Positions 6,961-14,427 of a stretch of DNA of 24,129 nt are shown here, piece after piece. The stretch comes from a virus. The notes beneath the pieces were generated by a model, which was not told the DNA's origin, did not search any database, and was given only the letters and a program-made list of their open reading frames with translations. The stretch is from positions 1-24,129 of IMG/VR virus record IMGVR_UViG_3300042352_000103. One strand, given 5' to 3'. The position numbers and the translations under genes are program-made. Position 1 is the stretch's first letter. Each line of letters opens with the position of its first letter.

Positions 6961-7914
6961 CTACGATAAATAGGCGTATCCAGAATACGCCTCAGACAGT
7001 GTCACTACTACTTGTGTTGCACTTGTATATTCTACCGTACCTTCCAACACATTGCCGTTGGAATCAGTAGTAGTTACATTTGGAAAAAATGGAAGACTGT
7101 GGTTAATAGTCCACGTTGTGGCTTGAGAGTTTTGTGTAAATTTTAAATACGTAATACCTGATGTATTTTTCCAATAACCAAGAGTTGAGTCATACGTAAT
7201 TACATCACCATTAGCTGGGCTAGTAATACTTACGTTGTGTAGTTCGTCCAGTTCCCATCCATTGGATATGTGCACAAACACTTCGCCATTAGTACTTTTT
7301 TTAGTTACGACACCCATGTACACAATATGGTTCGGTGCCTGTGGTTTATTAGCAAGACCAAAAACAACGCCACCAGGAGTAGTAGGAGATAGCCAAACAG
7401 GCTCACCAGCGTCTGTTCCTGACGTGTCTACCCCGTCTACAATACCGCTATTTACAACATACCCAGTCGCATTGTCTGCAATATTGTTTTCTACAAAGCC
7501 TAGTGTTTGAGCTGAAAGTTGGTCGTTAGTTGCTTGGGCTTTATCAACTAGGATGTTTGTACCGTTAGACCCAGACGTGTACACAACTGTACCTTTAGTT
7601 AAAGTTGCACCTGTAGTGTTGCGCACTAGATGCTTTAGCTGAGTAGCAGAAGACGACGCACCTGTAGCATCCGCCCAAGCGACATCGTAATTTGTAGAGG
7701 AAAGCTTAGTAAGTACTTGACCAGAAGTTCCTCCAGCAGGAAGTCCAGTTGCTCCTTGGTATGCTAAGGATTCCCAAACCGTAACGCCGTCACCAATTTT
7801 AAACTTATTAGTGTCTGTTTCTACACCAAATTCGCCAGACGCAAGTATTGGGTTTACGGCAGTCCAGGTGGCCGCAATGTCTCTGCGGTTTTGTATCAAA
7901 GTTTTTCTTGGCAT
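6961..7914 (-). CDS. Tail fibre protein, Mtd-type N-terminal domain
   Basis: This gene encodes 317 residues. Residues 1-53 match the first 53 residues of the S74 fibre at 29 positions when I align them by eye, so the two share a duplicated N-terminal domain that probably fixes both fibres to the same site. Residues 57-84 hold LPAGGTSGQVLTKLSSTNYD, a common fibre motif. The middle (TLTKGTVVYTSGSNG, DAGEPVWLSPTTPGG, GEVFVHISNG) resembles a collar domain seen in other fibres. The end is a short beta domain (TWTINHSLPFFPNVTTTDSN). AGGA precedes the ATG by about eight bases. Confidence 0.8.
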   Translation of the reverse strand: MPRKTLIQNRRDIAATWTAVNPILASGEFGVETDTNKFKIGDGVTVWESLAYQGATGLPAGGTSGQVLTKLSSTNYDVAWADATGASSSATQLKHLVRNTTGATLTKGTVVYTSGSNGTNILVDKAQATNDQLSAQTLGFVENNIADNATGYVVNSGIVDGVDTSGTDAGEPVWLSPTTPGGVVFGLANKPQAPNHIVYMGVVTKKSTNGEVFVHISNGWELDELHNVSITSPANGDVITYDSTLGYWKNTSGITYLKFTQNSQATTWTINHSLPFFPNVTTTDSNGNVLEGTVEYTSATQVVVTLSEAYSGYAYLS

Positions 7915-7940
7915 ACTTTAATCCTAGTGGGTGTTGCTAA

Positions 7941-9230
7941 TTAAACTACAACTGTACCTGAGCGAATTGTAAAGAAGTTTCCTCCCTTAAGCTCAATTAC
8001 CTCACCAGTATCTAGGTTTACTGTTCTTAGTGACCAGTACGTGCGCTCTGCTAGCAAGCGAGTTTGGTCTTTTGTAAGGGAAAGGGTAAACGTGTAATCT
8101 CTTGAGAATGAACGGTCCGCAGTTCCATTTTGGTCTGTAAGGGCAACGGCAGTAGTTTCTACACCTGTAACTGTAAAGCTATTTGTACTAACAGTTGCAA
8201 TTGTGTAAAGACCATTAATGTCTTCATTAATATTAGAAATGTACACAGATTGTCCAACAAGGTATCCGTGGGTTGCGCTTGTAAATGTAATTGTAGCGCT
8301 TCCAGAAGTTCTAGTTACAGCTGTAATTGCCTTTACTCCAGTAGTATCAACTGAAAGAGCAAACTCTTGTACACCAAGTACTGAACCACGTTGTGGAAGA
8401 AGTTTTGCCTCAAACGCGTAGCCAGCCCAGTTGCCAGTGTAGTCCAATGAAGTACTAAAGGAACGACCCTGGTAAGCGGTAAGCTCTACGTCTGTTGTAG
8501 GCCACTCTGGTGGGGTATCTCCGTAGATTGGTTCTGGAACATCTACGCGGTCTGGGTATGAACGGTCGTCCACTTCTTGTGGGCGATAAATTGGGACGTA
8601 GCGACCAGTAGCTTTAGAAATACGGCGCAATGAAAATACGTCAATGCTGTATAGACCAATTCCTAAATGAACACAGAGTTCACGGTACTGGTTCTGTCTA
8701 GCTTGAACCATGTCCATAAGTTGACGATAGCGTTCCGCACGTGGAATAGTAACACCATCTGGAGCCTGAATGTCGATGTCAAAAGCTGCGTCTGTGGCTA
8801 GTGCGTACAGTGCCAAAGTTGTGGCGTAAACGGCTACAGGGTACTCATCAATAGTAGGAAGATTAGCAACAGTAAGCTTTCTTCCTGTAGAGTCTGTGTG
8901 TTTAGCAGTGTGTTGTCCAAGAGCGTTGTTGACTAACTCAGTCATTTCCGCGCCAGTAAAGTATCTAAAATAAGTTCCAGATACCGTGATAATGTCTCCA
9001 TCAGCAGGGAGTGCATCCAGCACAAGAACGCCAGTTGATTCTTCAATAGAAGAAGCCGTAGTAATGTCGGTGCTGTTTTTTAAAACAGTAACTGTAGTTG
9101 CATCTACAGGATGGTACTCAATCTTAAAGCGCTTCGTAGTACCGTCAGCGATAATCTGGGTAACGAAGGACTTGCCCAAGTCACCAAGTTCGACACGAAC
9201 TTTATTTACAAGGCTGTCAGTAGTTGCCAA
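7941..9230 (-). CDS. Neck/baseplate-type structural protein with inserted beta module
   Basis: This gene encodes 429 residues, beginning at a TTG at 9230 with GGAGGA just upstream. Residues 1-220 are mixed helix and strand (RVELGDLGKSFVTQIIADG, MDMVQARQNQYRELCVHLG) and resemble head-tail adaptor proteins. Residues about 247-429 resemble an upper-fibre (BppU-type) domain: ELTAYQGRSFSTSLDYTG at its start, then LTKDQTRLLAERTYWSL and VIELKGGNFFTI at its end. Between these parts lies a separate beta module (about 303-372; TSATHGYLVGQSVYIS, NGLYTIATVSTNSFTVTG). It is the first gene after the terminator that closes the head block. The adaptor role is inference. Confidence 0.7.
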   Translation of the reverse strand: MATTDSLVNKVRVELGDLGKSFVTQIIADGTTKRFKIEYHPVDATTVTVLKNSTDITTASSIEESTGVLVLDALPADGDIITVSGTYFRYFTGAEMTELVNNALGQHTAKHTDSTGRKLTVANLPTIDEYPVAVYATTLALYALATDAAFDIDIQAPDGVTIPRAERYRQLMDMVQARQNQYRELCVHLGIGLYSIDVFSLRRISKATGRYVPIYRPQEVDDRSYPDRVDVPEPIYGDTPPEWPTTDVELTAYQGRSFSTSLDYTGNWAGYAFEAKLLPQRGSVLGVQEFALSVDTTGVKAITAVTRTSGSATITFTSATHGYLVGQSVYISNINEDINGLYTIATVSTNSFTVTGVETTAVALTDQNGTADRSFSRDYTFTLSLTKDQTRLLAERTYWSLRTVNLDTGEVIELKGGNFFTIRSGTVVV

Positions 9231-9295
9231 GGATTCCTCCGAAAAGTCTATAAGTTTATAATCTCGCGTTTTAAGCCAAAATACAGCCCAAACAT

Positions 9296-9341
9296 AAAAG
9301 TCCGCCCTGCTGGTGAGGAGGGCAAGACCAGCAGGGCGGAC
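9296..9341 (-). terminator. Strong hairpin/terminator between head and tail genes
   Basis: A perfect 15-base-pair inverted repeat (GTCCGCCCTGCTGGT at 9300-9314 and its complement at 9327-9341) encloses a 12-base loop. On the minus strand it is followed by TTTT and then ATG. It is much richer in G+C than its surroundings. It lies 14 bases after the stop of the gene ending at 9356 and before the TTG-started structural gene. It most likely ends or attenuates capsid transcripts. Confidence 0.8.
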
Positions 9342-9355
9342 AAGTTATATGGAGA

Positions 9356-9736
9356 TTAAACGGTGTAGGTGTAACCTAGACTCGATAGATAATCTGCCAA
9401 ATCACGAGGCACAGAGTACTTAACTCCCTGCTTGAAAGTGTAGTTTTGTGGAGCACCATTAACTACGCCGTAAGTCATATCCTCAATGTCTGAGACAGTG
9501 CGAATAATTACCTTGTCGTTGTTAACTGCCACGCCAACTTCTTCAATCTCATCAATCAAGATTGGCTTGTCGGGTTGCTTTGGGTCGAACACGTCACGCT
9601 CAAGACTCTCTGCTTCTGCCTGACGGATTAGCGAGATTTCTTCTCTACGAGCGGCTAGTTCTGCTGCGTTACGCTTTGCGGCCTCTTCGGCTGCGCGTCC
9701 TGTTGCGTCTTGAGGACTTGTTGGTTTATTTGCCAC
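9356..9736 (-). CDS. Small head-associated protein
   Basis: This gene encodes 126 residues, starting at a GTG at 9736 with AGGAAG about seven bases upstream. Residues 10-50 are a charged helix (EEAAKRNAAELAARREEISL). Residues 60-126 form a compact domain with KVIIRTVSDIEDMTYG, a gap with NG, then YTFKQGVKYSVPRDLADYLS. Small phage proteins with 'D-I-E-D-M-T-Y/F-G ... VP ... YL' patterns commonly follow the major capsid gene in phages with this gene order; their role is not settled. The gene sits between two strong hairpins and so may be expressed as a separate transcript. Head completion or decoration is a guess. Confidence 0.7.
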   Translation of the reverse strand: MANKPTSPQDATGRAAEEAAKRNAAELAARREEISLIRQAEAESLERDVFDPKQPDKPILIDEIEEVGVAVNNDKVIIRTVSDIEDMTYGVVNGAPQNYTFKQGVKYSVPRDLADYLSSLGYTYTV

Positions 9737-9776
9737 GATGTTTTCTTCCTATTAGGTTTATTTATTTGTTTGTGTT

Positions 9777-9802
9777 GGGGGAGCCTCCGAAGAGGCCCCC
9801 CC
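9777..9802 (-). terminator. UUCG-tetraloop hairpin after the capsid gene
   Basis: On the minus strand an 11-base-pair stem closes with C(UUCG)G, an exceptionally stable tetraloop, starting 16 bases after the capsid stop codon. One pair is a G-U wobble in minus-strand RNA, and the same position would be an A-C mismatch in plus-strand RNA, so the structure is suited to the capsid transcript. No U-run follows, so it may protect or define the mRNA 3' end rather than terminate on its own. Confidence 0.7.
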
Positions 9803-9817
9803 TCGACAGTTTGGCTA

Positions 9818-10948
9818 TTAGTTGGTGTAAACCTTGTTGATAGCCTGGTCGGTGATAATACCGAGACCCCAGATGGCGTACCATGCTAGTGCGTGCTCAC
9901 GACCGAAGTCTAGAACACCACCATCACGGAGCTCAACTGGAAGCGAGATTGCGTGACCAAATGCGTTGTCACCAATCATGATTGACTCGTAAACAGTTGC
10001 CGAGTTACCAGTAGCTGAAGTCAAGTAACCCTTTTCAGCAGTAAAGTCTGCCGATACTGGGTTACCACCCGCACCTGGGTTGGTGTTAGGCAGTACTGGA
10101 ACCACGGTCTGGCTGGAAGGAACGCCAACCAGCGACGAAGTGGTGTACGAACCCGAAGCAGCAAGCTGCTTTACCTGGGTGGTCTCGATGAAGACGACGT
10201 CGTATAGACGACCGATTTCACCAAGCATGAAGTTACCTGGAGCAGCGTACTTGGTTACTTCGATGAACTCTGGGTTCGAGCGAAGGTCACGAGACTGCTT
10301 AGGGTGGATGAACTGCACGTAGGTCTCACCAATGCGTGGGATGTTCTTCGAAGCAAGAACAAGCGCCGAGTCCTTGATAGCACCAGTGGTAAGCTTGTGG
10401 TTACCATCTAGCGACGAAATAGCGGTACCAACGGTACCCTCGTCATAGTTGGTGAAGGCACCACCAGAGATACCCGAGCGGTCGTAACCGAAGGATGCCG
10501 ATGTGGCAGCCGACAGGGTGTTACGTGCCTGGATGTCAAGGTACTGAGCCATGTGACGACCAAGTAGACGCGAAGCCGAAGCCATGATGTCGTCGAACGA
10601 GGCGTTGAGTAGCAGTTCAGAAACTGCAACTGCGTAGCCGTGCTCTGCAACGGTGATGGCAATCTGCTCTGCGGTCAGAGCGTTGGTGGTCATACGGACA
10701 CCTTCAGTTAGTGGAGTTGGGTCCACGCTGAAGTTCTTGTAACGAAGGAAGTTCACACGAAGACCTGGTGCAACACCAAGTTCGGTCTTCTTTACTGCGA
10801 ACTGTTCAAAGCGAAGAATAGGCATCGCCTGGAACAGAATTTCCTTCGACCAAATGGTCTGAATAGCCTGCGAAAGCTGGCTGTTCGAACCTGAGTAAGC
10901 GGTAGGCGCAGAAGCGAGCTGCGACGAACCTGTAATAGCTGAAGCCAT
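9818..10948 (-). CDS. Major capsid protein
   Basis: This gene encodes 376 residues. The order scaffold-capsid, together with internal segments LTEGVRMTTNALTAEQIAIT, TVAEHGYAVAVSELLL and RLLGRHMAQYLDIQARNTL, fits HK97-fold capsid proteins related to the N4 gp56-type group: an extended arm, the E-loop region, then a spine helix. A strong AAAGGA lies about seven bases before the ATG. Codon choice is visibly different from that of most neighbours, favouring C-ending codons and GC-rich choices, as expected for the most abundant protein. The final residues (GLGIITDQAINKVYTN) carry the usual terminal beta strand. Confidence 0.9.
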   Translation of the reverse strand: MASAITGSSQLASAPTAYSGSNSQLSQAIQTIWSKEILFQAMPILRFEQFAVKKTELGVAPGLRVNFLRYKNFSVDPTPLTEGVRMTTNALTAEQIAITVAEHGYAVAVSELLLNASFDDIMASASRLLGRHMAQYLDIQARNTLSAATSASFGYDRSGISGGAFTNYDEGTVGTAISSLDGNHKLTTGAIKDSALVLASKNIPRIGETYVQFIHPKQSRDLRSNPEFIEVTKYAAPGNFMLGEIGRLYDVVFIETTQVKQLAASGSYTTSSLVGVPSSQTVVPVLPNTNPGAGGNPVSADFTAEKGYLTSATGNSATVYESIMIGDNAFGHAISLPVELRDGGVLDFGREHALAWYAIWGLGIITDQAINKVYTN

Positions 10949-10982
10949 TATATTTTCCTTTACGGTCGGTTAGGTTAGGGTG

Positions 10983-11753
10983 TTAATTACCGAACAATCC
11001 CTGTCCACGGGTGTTGCTTGTTCCAAGAAGCTTGGAACGATTCTTCGCATAGTCTGCCATTGACATCTTAGAGAGGTCATCTGCTGAGTACATACGTGAG
11101 TCCGAGTCGTTGTCGAGGGGTCCAGAGGCAGGAACCGTTACACGGGTTCCCACCATTTCCTTGCGAGTCTGCTGCGATGCTGCTGCAACCGAATCGAAGA
11201 TTTTAGAGCTGCGTTCCTTAAGGCCTGCAATGCTCTGTTCAATTTCATCACGAGAATCACCAGAAATCAGGTCAATTAGTTCTGGAATGATGTTTTCTCG
11301 TTCCTGCTCTAGTCGCTGCTGGCGATACTGCTGCAGCTCCTGGAACTGGCGTTCACGTTCGAGAAGAGCGAAAGCCTTTTCACGCTCAAGACGTTCTGCC
11401 TCAAGCTGAGACTGCCACTCCTGCTCTTTTTTAGTAAGAAGGTCGCGAAGCTCAAGAGCCTGCTCTTCTTCTGCCTTCTTCTGCTTAGCTAGTTCTGCAT
11501 CACGCTGGGCACGCTGTGCCTTACGCTCTGCTTCTTTAGCTTCACGCTCTTCCTTGTCTCGTTTGAGCAAAGAGAGCTCTTCCTGAAGTTTTTCCATCTG
11601 TGGGTACAGCTTTGCCTTTTCCTGTGCACGAGCTTTCTGAATTGCGTCAGCAACCTCGTTAGTATTTGGCAATAGTGTTTCCTCAGCGAAAGTGACTTCT
11701 GGGGCGGTAACTGCAGTGTCTGCAACTACATTTTCATTGTTTTCCGTAGACAT
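10983..11753 (-). CDS. Capsid scaffolding protein
   Basis: This gene encodes 256 residues, highly charged. Residues about 30-165 form one long coiled coil with dense Glu, Lys, Arg and Gln (QMEKLQEELSLLKRDKEERE, ERERQFQELQQYRQQRLEQE). The N-terminus is acidic, and the C-terminal 60 residues are helix-poor and end in RGQGLFGN. This is the normal shape of phage scaffolds, which co-assemble with the capsid protein and leave the prohead; the C-terminal end usually binds the capsid. It lies directly before the major capsid gene with a 34-base gap. No protease motif is visible, so it is not a fused protease-scaffold. AGAGG precedes the ATG. Confidence 0.87.
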   Translation of the reverse strand: MSTENNENVVADTAVTAPEVTFAEETLLPNTNEVADAIQKARAQEKAKLYPQMEKLQEELSLLKRDKEEREAKEAERKAQRAQRDAELAKQKKAEEEQALELRDLLTKKEQEWQSQLEAERLEREKAFALLERERQFQELQQYRQQRLEQERENIIPELIDLISGDSRDEIEQSIAGLKERSSKIFDSVAAASQQTRKEMVGTRVTVPASGPLDNDSDSRMYSADDLSKMSMADYAKNRSKLLGTSNTRGQGLFGN

Positions 11754-11822
11754 AGTCTAACCTCTTTTCGTTCTCTTGGTCGTTTTCCGTATTAGTGCCA
11801 CATGACCTTGTCAGTGTTTATA

Positions 11823-11878
11823 AGATAAGTAAACCGTATAATCAGCTAACTTATCTGCGTAAACTAATTAAAGTTTAC
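11823..11878 (-). promoter_or_regulatory. Two hairpins in the portal-scaffold gap
   Basis: A 7-base inverted repeat (GTAAACT at 11859-11865 and AGTTTAC at 11872-11878, loop of six) starts at the portal stop codon. A second, 8-base repeat (AGATAAGT at 11823-11830 and ACTTATCT at 11849-11856) follows it, and the loop contains TTATAC-like bases. Neither is followed by a U-run. They could stabilise or punctuate the transcript, or mark a weak promoter for the scaffold-capsid genes. No convincing -35/-10 pair was found. Confidence 0.4.
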
Positions 11879-13608
11879 TAATCCTTATCAACTGCGCTCT
11901 TTTTTGGAATGTTAGCTCCATAAGCTTGGCTGACAAGATTTGTTCTAATCTGCTGCTCGGCGTTCATGTTTTCCATGAGTGCTTCTTCGCCGCCAGTAGA
12001 TGGGTTCTCTGGGTCAGTAGGACCAACTTGACCGTCGCCTAGAGCATCTCCATCACCCATCATCATAGGCTCCATTGGAGTTCCAGTACCGTCAGGACCA
12101 GGCATAAAGCCAGTCATGTCCATAATCTGCTTTTGAACCTGAATCTTTAGTAGTGTGAGAGCTCCTTCAGACTGAGCTTCATCCATAAGCTCACTTCTGA
12201 TTTCTTGTAGCTTCTCTTCTGGGAACTCTTCGCCAAGTGCGCGTAGCGCGCCTTCCTTGGACTCAAGTCCCATTGAAATCTTCTGAGCCAACTCGTTGAG
12301 AAGAACAATCTTGTCTAGAGGTAGCGGAGGTGGGAAGTGCGCGTAGCTAACGTAAGTTAGTGGGCTGTTAGGGTCAAGACGCTCTAGTTGACCTTCTTTT
12401 AGAGGACCATCAGTTTCTGGATTCCAGAGCATTGTTTGAGGCTCTTTAATAGCAAGAGTCAAAATAATTAGTTCATTAATTCTTTCAAAGCCCTTGCCGT
12501 ACTGAGCTGCTTTTTGTGAGTAGCGGTTCATCAAAGGCTGGAACTGAATCGAGAGTGCAACACCAGAGGTGTTAGAGATTGGCTGAACTTGACCCAGAGC
12601 GGTTTCTGGCACATTCATCATTTCGTGCATCGAACGCTTTAGAGTCTCCAGGTACTGAAGAGCGCCCTGAATACCAGACGCACCACCTTCAAGGTTGAAT
12701 ACCTGTGAGTCTTTTGGAAGACCACCCCAGACCTTTTTTGCGCCCTTCTCAAGGTTCGAAGCCTTAGCACCAACGATAACTGTCACAGGGGCAGCGTGGT
12801 AGTTGATGATGTCAGCGATGTCTGTGGAAATTTCATTGTACGCACGGTTAATCGTGATGATGTCGTGTGCGTCAGCTAGGCCCCATGGCGAACCAGAAAC
12901 TGGGATGTTTGGGATATGGACAACTGGAATTTGTCCTACTGGATTTGGTCGGCTGTCGATAAGCTCATCGTTAATATACTCTTCGATGATGTCATCGGTA
13001 AGAATTTCAGTATAAGTAAATACCTGACGAGTACCTTCTAGTGAGGTTCCCCAGAAACGGTACTTCTGCTTAAATCTAAGTAGACGGCTACGGTCGTGTG
13101 GGTGGAACTCAGGGAAAGCAAAAGCAGGGTTCAAAGGAAGAACACGAACGCGACCTGGGTGCTGACGGCCAATAGCGTCATCCCACGGTTCTTCATAGGC
13201 AACTTTAACGAAAGCGTCGCCAGTAATTCCACCAGTTTGACCAATTTCAAATAGGACTCTTTGCTTATCGTTGTCTAGAGACCAAACGCGCTCAAGACGG
13301 TCTGGAACAATTGCCTCAGTAGCTTTTGGTGAGCGGAAATGAACTCCTTGCCCAAAAGTAAAGCGAGAAAGATAATCTACAAATGCTCGATAGTAGTTTA
13401 CCGCAATTTGCATTTCGCCCTGTTCGCGGCGGTAACCCCAGTGATGGCCAAGGTACATGGCCCAGTTTAGCGAGTAACGGTTTAGGCGAGGACCGTGGAC
13501 CTCAAACTCTTCATCAGCAAGCTCAACAAGACCCAACGGTGAGATAGAAATTGTTAGGTCAGAAGAAGCCGCCCTATAGCTAGGGGGTGAAAAGTCAACA
13601 AACGACAT
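11878..13608 (-). CDS. Portal protein
   Basis: This gene encodes 576 residues, a normal length for a portal. The middle (IPVVHIPNIPVSGSPWGLAD, then HDIITINRAYNEISTDIADI and INYHAAPVTVIVGA) matches the wing and stem of SPP1 gp6-type portals. KRSMHEMMNVPETALGQ, followed by SGVALSIQFQPLMNRYSQKA, is the usual region after it. The C-terminal 90 residues are rich in Met, Gly, Pro and Asp and likely disordered. The portal forms the dodecameric DNA channel at one capsid vertex and docks the terminase. Its ATG overlaps the preceding stop as TAATG, so it is co-translated with the 85-residue protein. It lies between terminase and scaffold, the expected position. Confidence 0.9.
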   Translation of the reverse strand: MSFVDFSPPSYRAASSDLTISISPLGLVELADEEFEVHGPRLNRYSLNWAMYLGHHWGYRREQGEMQIAVNYYRAFVDYLSRFTFGQGVHFRSPKATEAIVPDRLERVWSLDNDKQRVLFEIGQTGGITGDAFVKVAYEEPWDDAIGRQHPGRVRVLPLNPAFAFPEFHPHDRSRLLRFKQKYRFWGTSLEGTRQVFTYTEILTDDIIEEYINDELIDSRPNPVGQIPVVHIPNIPVSGSPWGLADAHDIITINRAYNEISTDIADIINYHAAPVTVIVGAKASNLEKGAKKVWGGLPKDSQVFNLEGGASGIQGALQYLETLKRSMHEMMNVPETALGQVQPISNTSGVALSIQFQPLMNRYSQKAAQYGKGFERINELIILTLAIKEPQTMLWNPETDGPLKEGQLERLDPNSPLTYVSYAHFPPPLPLDKIVLLNELAQKISMGLESKEGALRALGEEFPEEKLQEIRSELMDEAQSEGALTLLKIQVQKQIMDMTGFMPGPDGTGTPMEPMMMGDGDALGDGQVGPTDPENPSTGGEEALMENMNAEQQIRTNLVSQAYGANIPKKSAVDKD

Positions 13609-13865
13609 TACTTCTTAGCCTTCTTCTTGTTACGGTCACGAGAGTCCTCGTGCTTTTCACGCGCTTCTCGACGGCGTTCAATAATCTTTCGCATAATATC
13701 CTTGCGCTCAGCAATCTTCTCGCTGTCTTCAAACTTACCACCAAGCTCAAGATAGCGCTGGTGAACCCAGTGCGAAGCACCTGGGGAAGGATAAATGCGG
13801 TATTTAGCTTTAGCTTGGAAAACAACCATAGCATAAAGCTTTTCATTAACAGGAACGTCTGCCAC
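13608..13865 (-). CDS. Small conserved phage protein
   Basis: This gene encodes 85 residues and begins with GTG at 13865, with GAGGAG about six bases upstream. Residues 15-45 (VFQAKAKYRIYPSPGASHWV, then HQRYLELGGKF) follow a pattern I know from short phage proteins of unknown role, 'A+...YPS..A..W....Y...GG'. The C-terminal 40 residues are a very basic helix (RKIIERRREAREKHEDSRDR, then NKKKAKK). It shares a TAATG junction with the portal gene. A helper for portal assembly or DNA contact is possible but unproven. Confidence 0.8.
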   Translation of the reverse strand: MADVPVNEKLYAMVVFQAKAKYRIYPSPGASHWVHQRYLELGGKFEDSEKIAERKDIMRKIIERRREAREKHEDSRDRNKKKAKK

Positions 13866-13883
13866 TTATACTCCTCAATACTG

Positions 13884-13929
13884 TAGCACCTATCCCTACT
13901 GTATTACAAAAAGTAGGGATAGGTTGCTA
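13884..13929 (-). promoter_or_regulatory. Long hairpin before the portal operon
   Basis: A perfect 13-base-pair inverted repeat (ACCTATCCCTACT at 13888-13900 and its complement at 13912-13924) with an 11-base loop is extended by four more pairs beyond a single bulged base. No U-run follows on either strand. It lies nine bases after the stop of the gene ending at 13938 and just before the GAGGAG of the GTG-started gene, so it is either a processing/stability element or a site controlling that ribosome binding site. Confidence 0.55.
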
Positions 13930-13937
13930 AACAGTAA

Positions 13938-14333
13938 TTAGTCGTTTACGACTGTTGGGTTTAGACGCTGAGTGCGACCGCCAGTAACAACCTTGGTCTC
14001 AACAACTTGCTCGGCGTTCTGTGAGAACGAGCCGTGAGCAAATTCGCCAAGGAATGTTGGGGCCTCAATCCAGGAAGCCGAACCTACGTGTGCACGCTCA
14101 GACAGAGTCTCAGCTGCTGGCTTCTGCCAGACAGGTGCATTGCGGTTTGGACGACCAGGGGCAGCAGCAAAGCCGCTCATGATGCCCTTCTGAAAATCGT
14201 TAGGAACGTCAGTGTCAGTAGCAAGACCTTCTTCGAAACGTAGTGGGCCGCGACGCTCGTCGTTGCCAGACATCTTCATTTCGTAGATTTGTGGTGCGCG
14301 CTCTGGGAATGCAGGTGTAGGACCGATACCCAT
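13938..14333 (-). CDS. Conserved protein of the packaging module
   Basis: This gene encodes 131 residues, rich in Pro, Ala, Gly and Asn. Recognisable parts are MGIGPTPAFPERAPQIYEMK, FQKGIMSGFAAAPGRPN, then LSERAHVGSASWIEAPTFLG. It contains no membrane segment or known catalytic motif and looks like an extended rather than a globular protein. Extended proteins in this place, between terminase and portal, are often minor head proteins. AAGGAG precedes the ATG by five bases. I do not recognise a named family. Confidence 0.75.
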   Translation of the reverse strand: MGIGPTPAFPERAPQIYEMKMSGNDERRGPLRFEEGLATDTDVPNDFQKGIMSGFAAAPGRPNRNAPVWQKPAAETLSERAHVGSASWIEAPTFLGEFAHGSFSQNAEQVVETKVVTGGRTQRLNPTVVND

Positions 14334-14353
14334 GGGAACTCCTTAAATGTTTG

Positions 14354-14418
14354 AATGGAAAACTGCAGTATTTCCAATAGCAAGTTTCTCCTTTTTTCGT
14401 TAACTTTTCATAGTTAAC
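14354..14418. promoter_or_regulatory. Near-palindrome and GTTAAC repeat after terminase gene
   Basis: A 25-base near-palindrome at 14354-14378, centred on CTGCAG, reads the same on both strands at 21 of 25 positions. Beside it is a 7-base inverted repeat (GTTAACT 14399-14405, AGTTAAC 14412-14418). Together they fill the 94-base gap between the terminase stop and the next gene. An AAGGAG in the gap has no convincing frame after it. A regulator-binding site or start region for the portal operon is possible; this is not shown. Confidence 0.35.
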
Positions 14419-14427
14419 TCAAATTAT

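Noticed and set aside
11754-11877. Promoter for the scaffold-capsid genes
   Set aside because: TTATAC and TATAAA are present in an A+T-rich gap, but neither has a convincing -35 element at a normal distance, so only the hairpins are listed.
14380-14427. Small TTG-started gene after AAGGAG in the gap behind terminase
   Set aside because: The frame runs into the next gene in another frame, has no codon pattern like its neighbours and gives no plausible protein.
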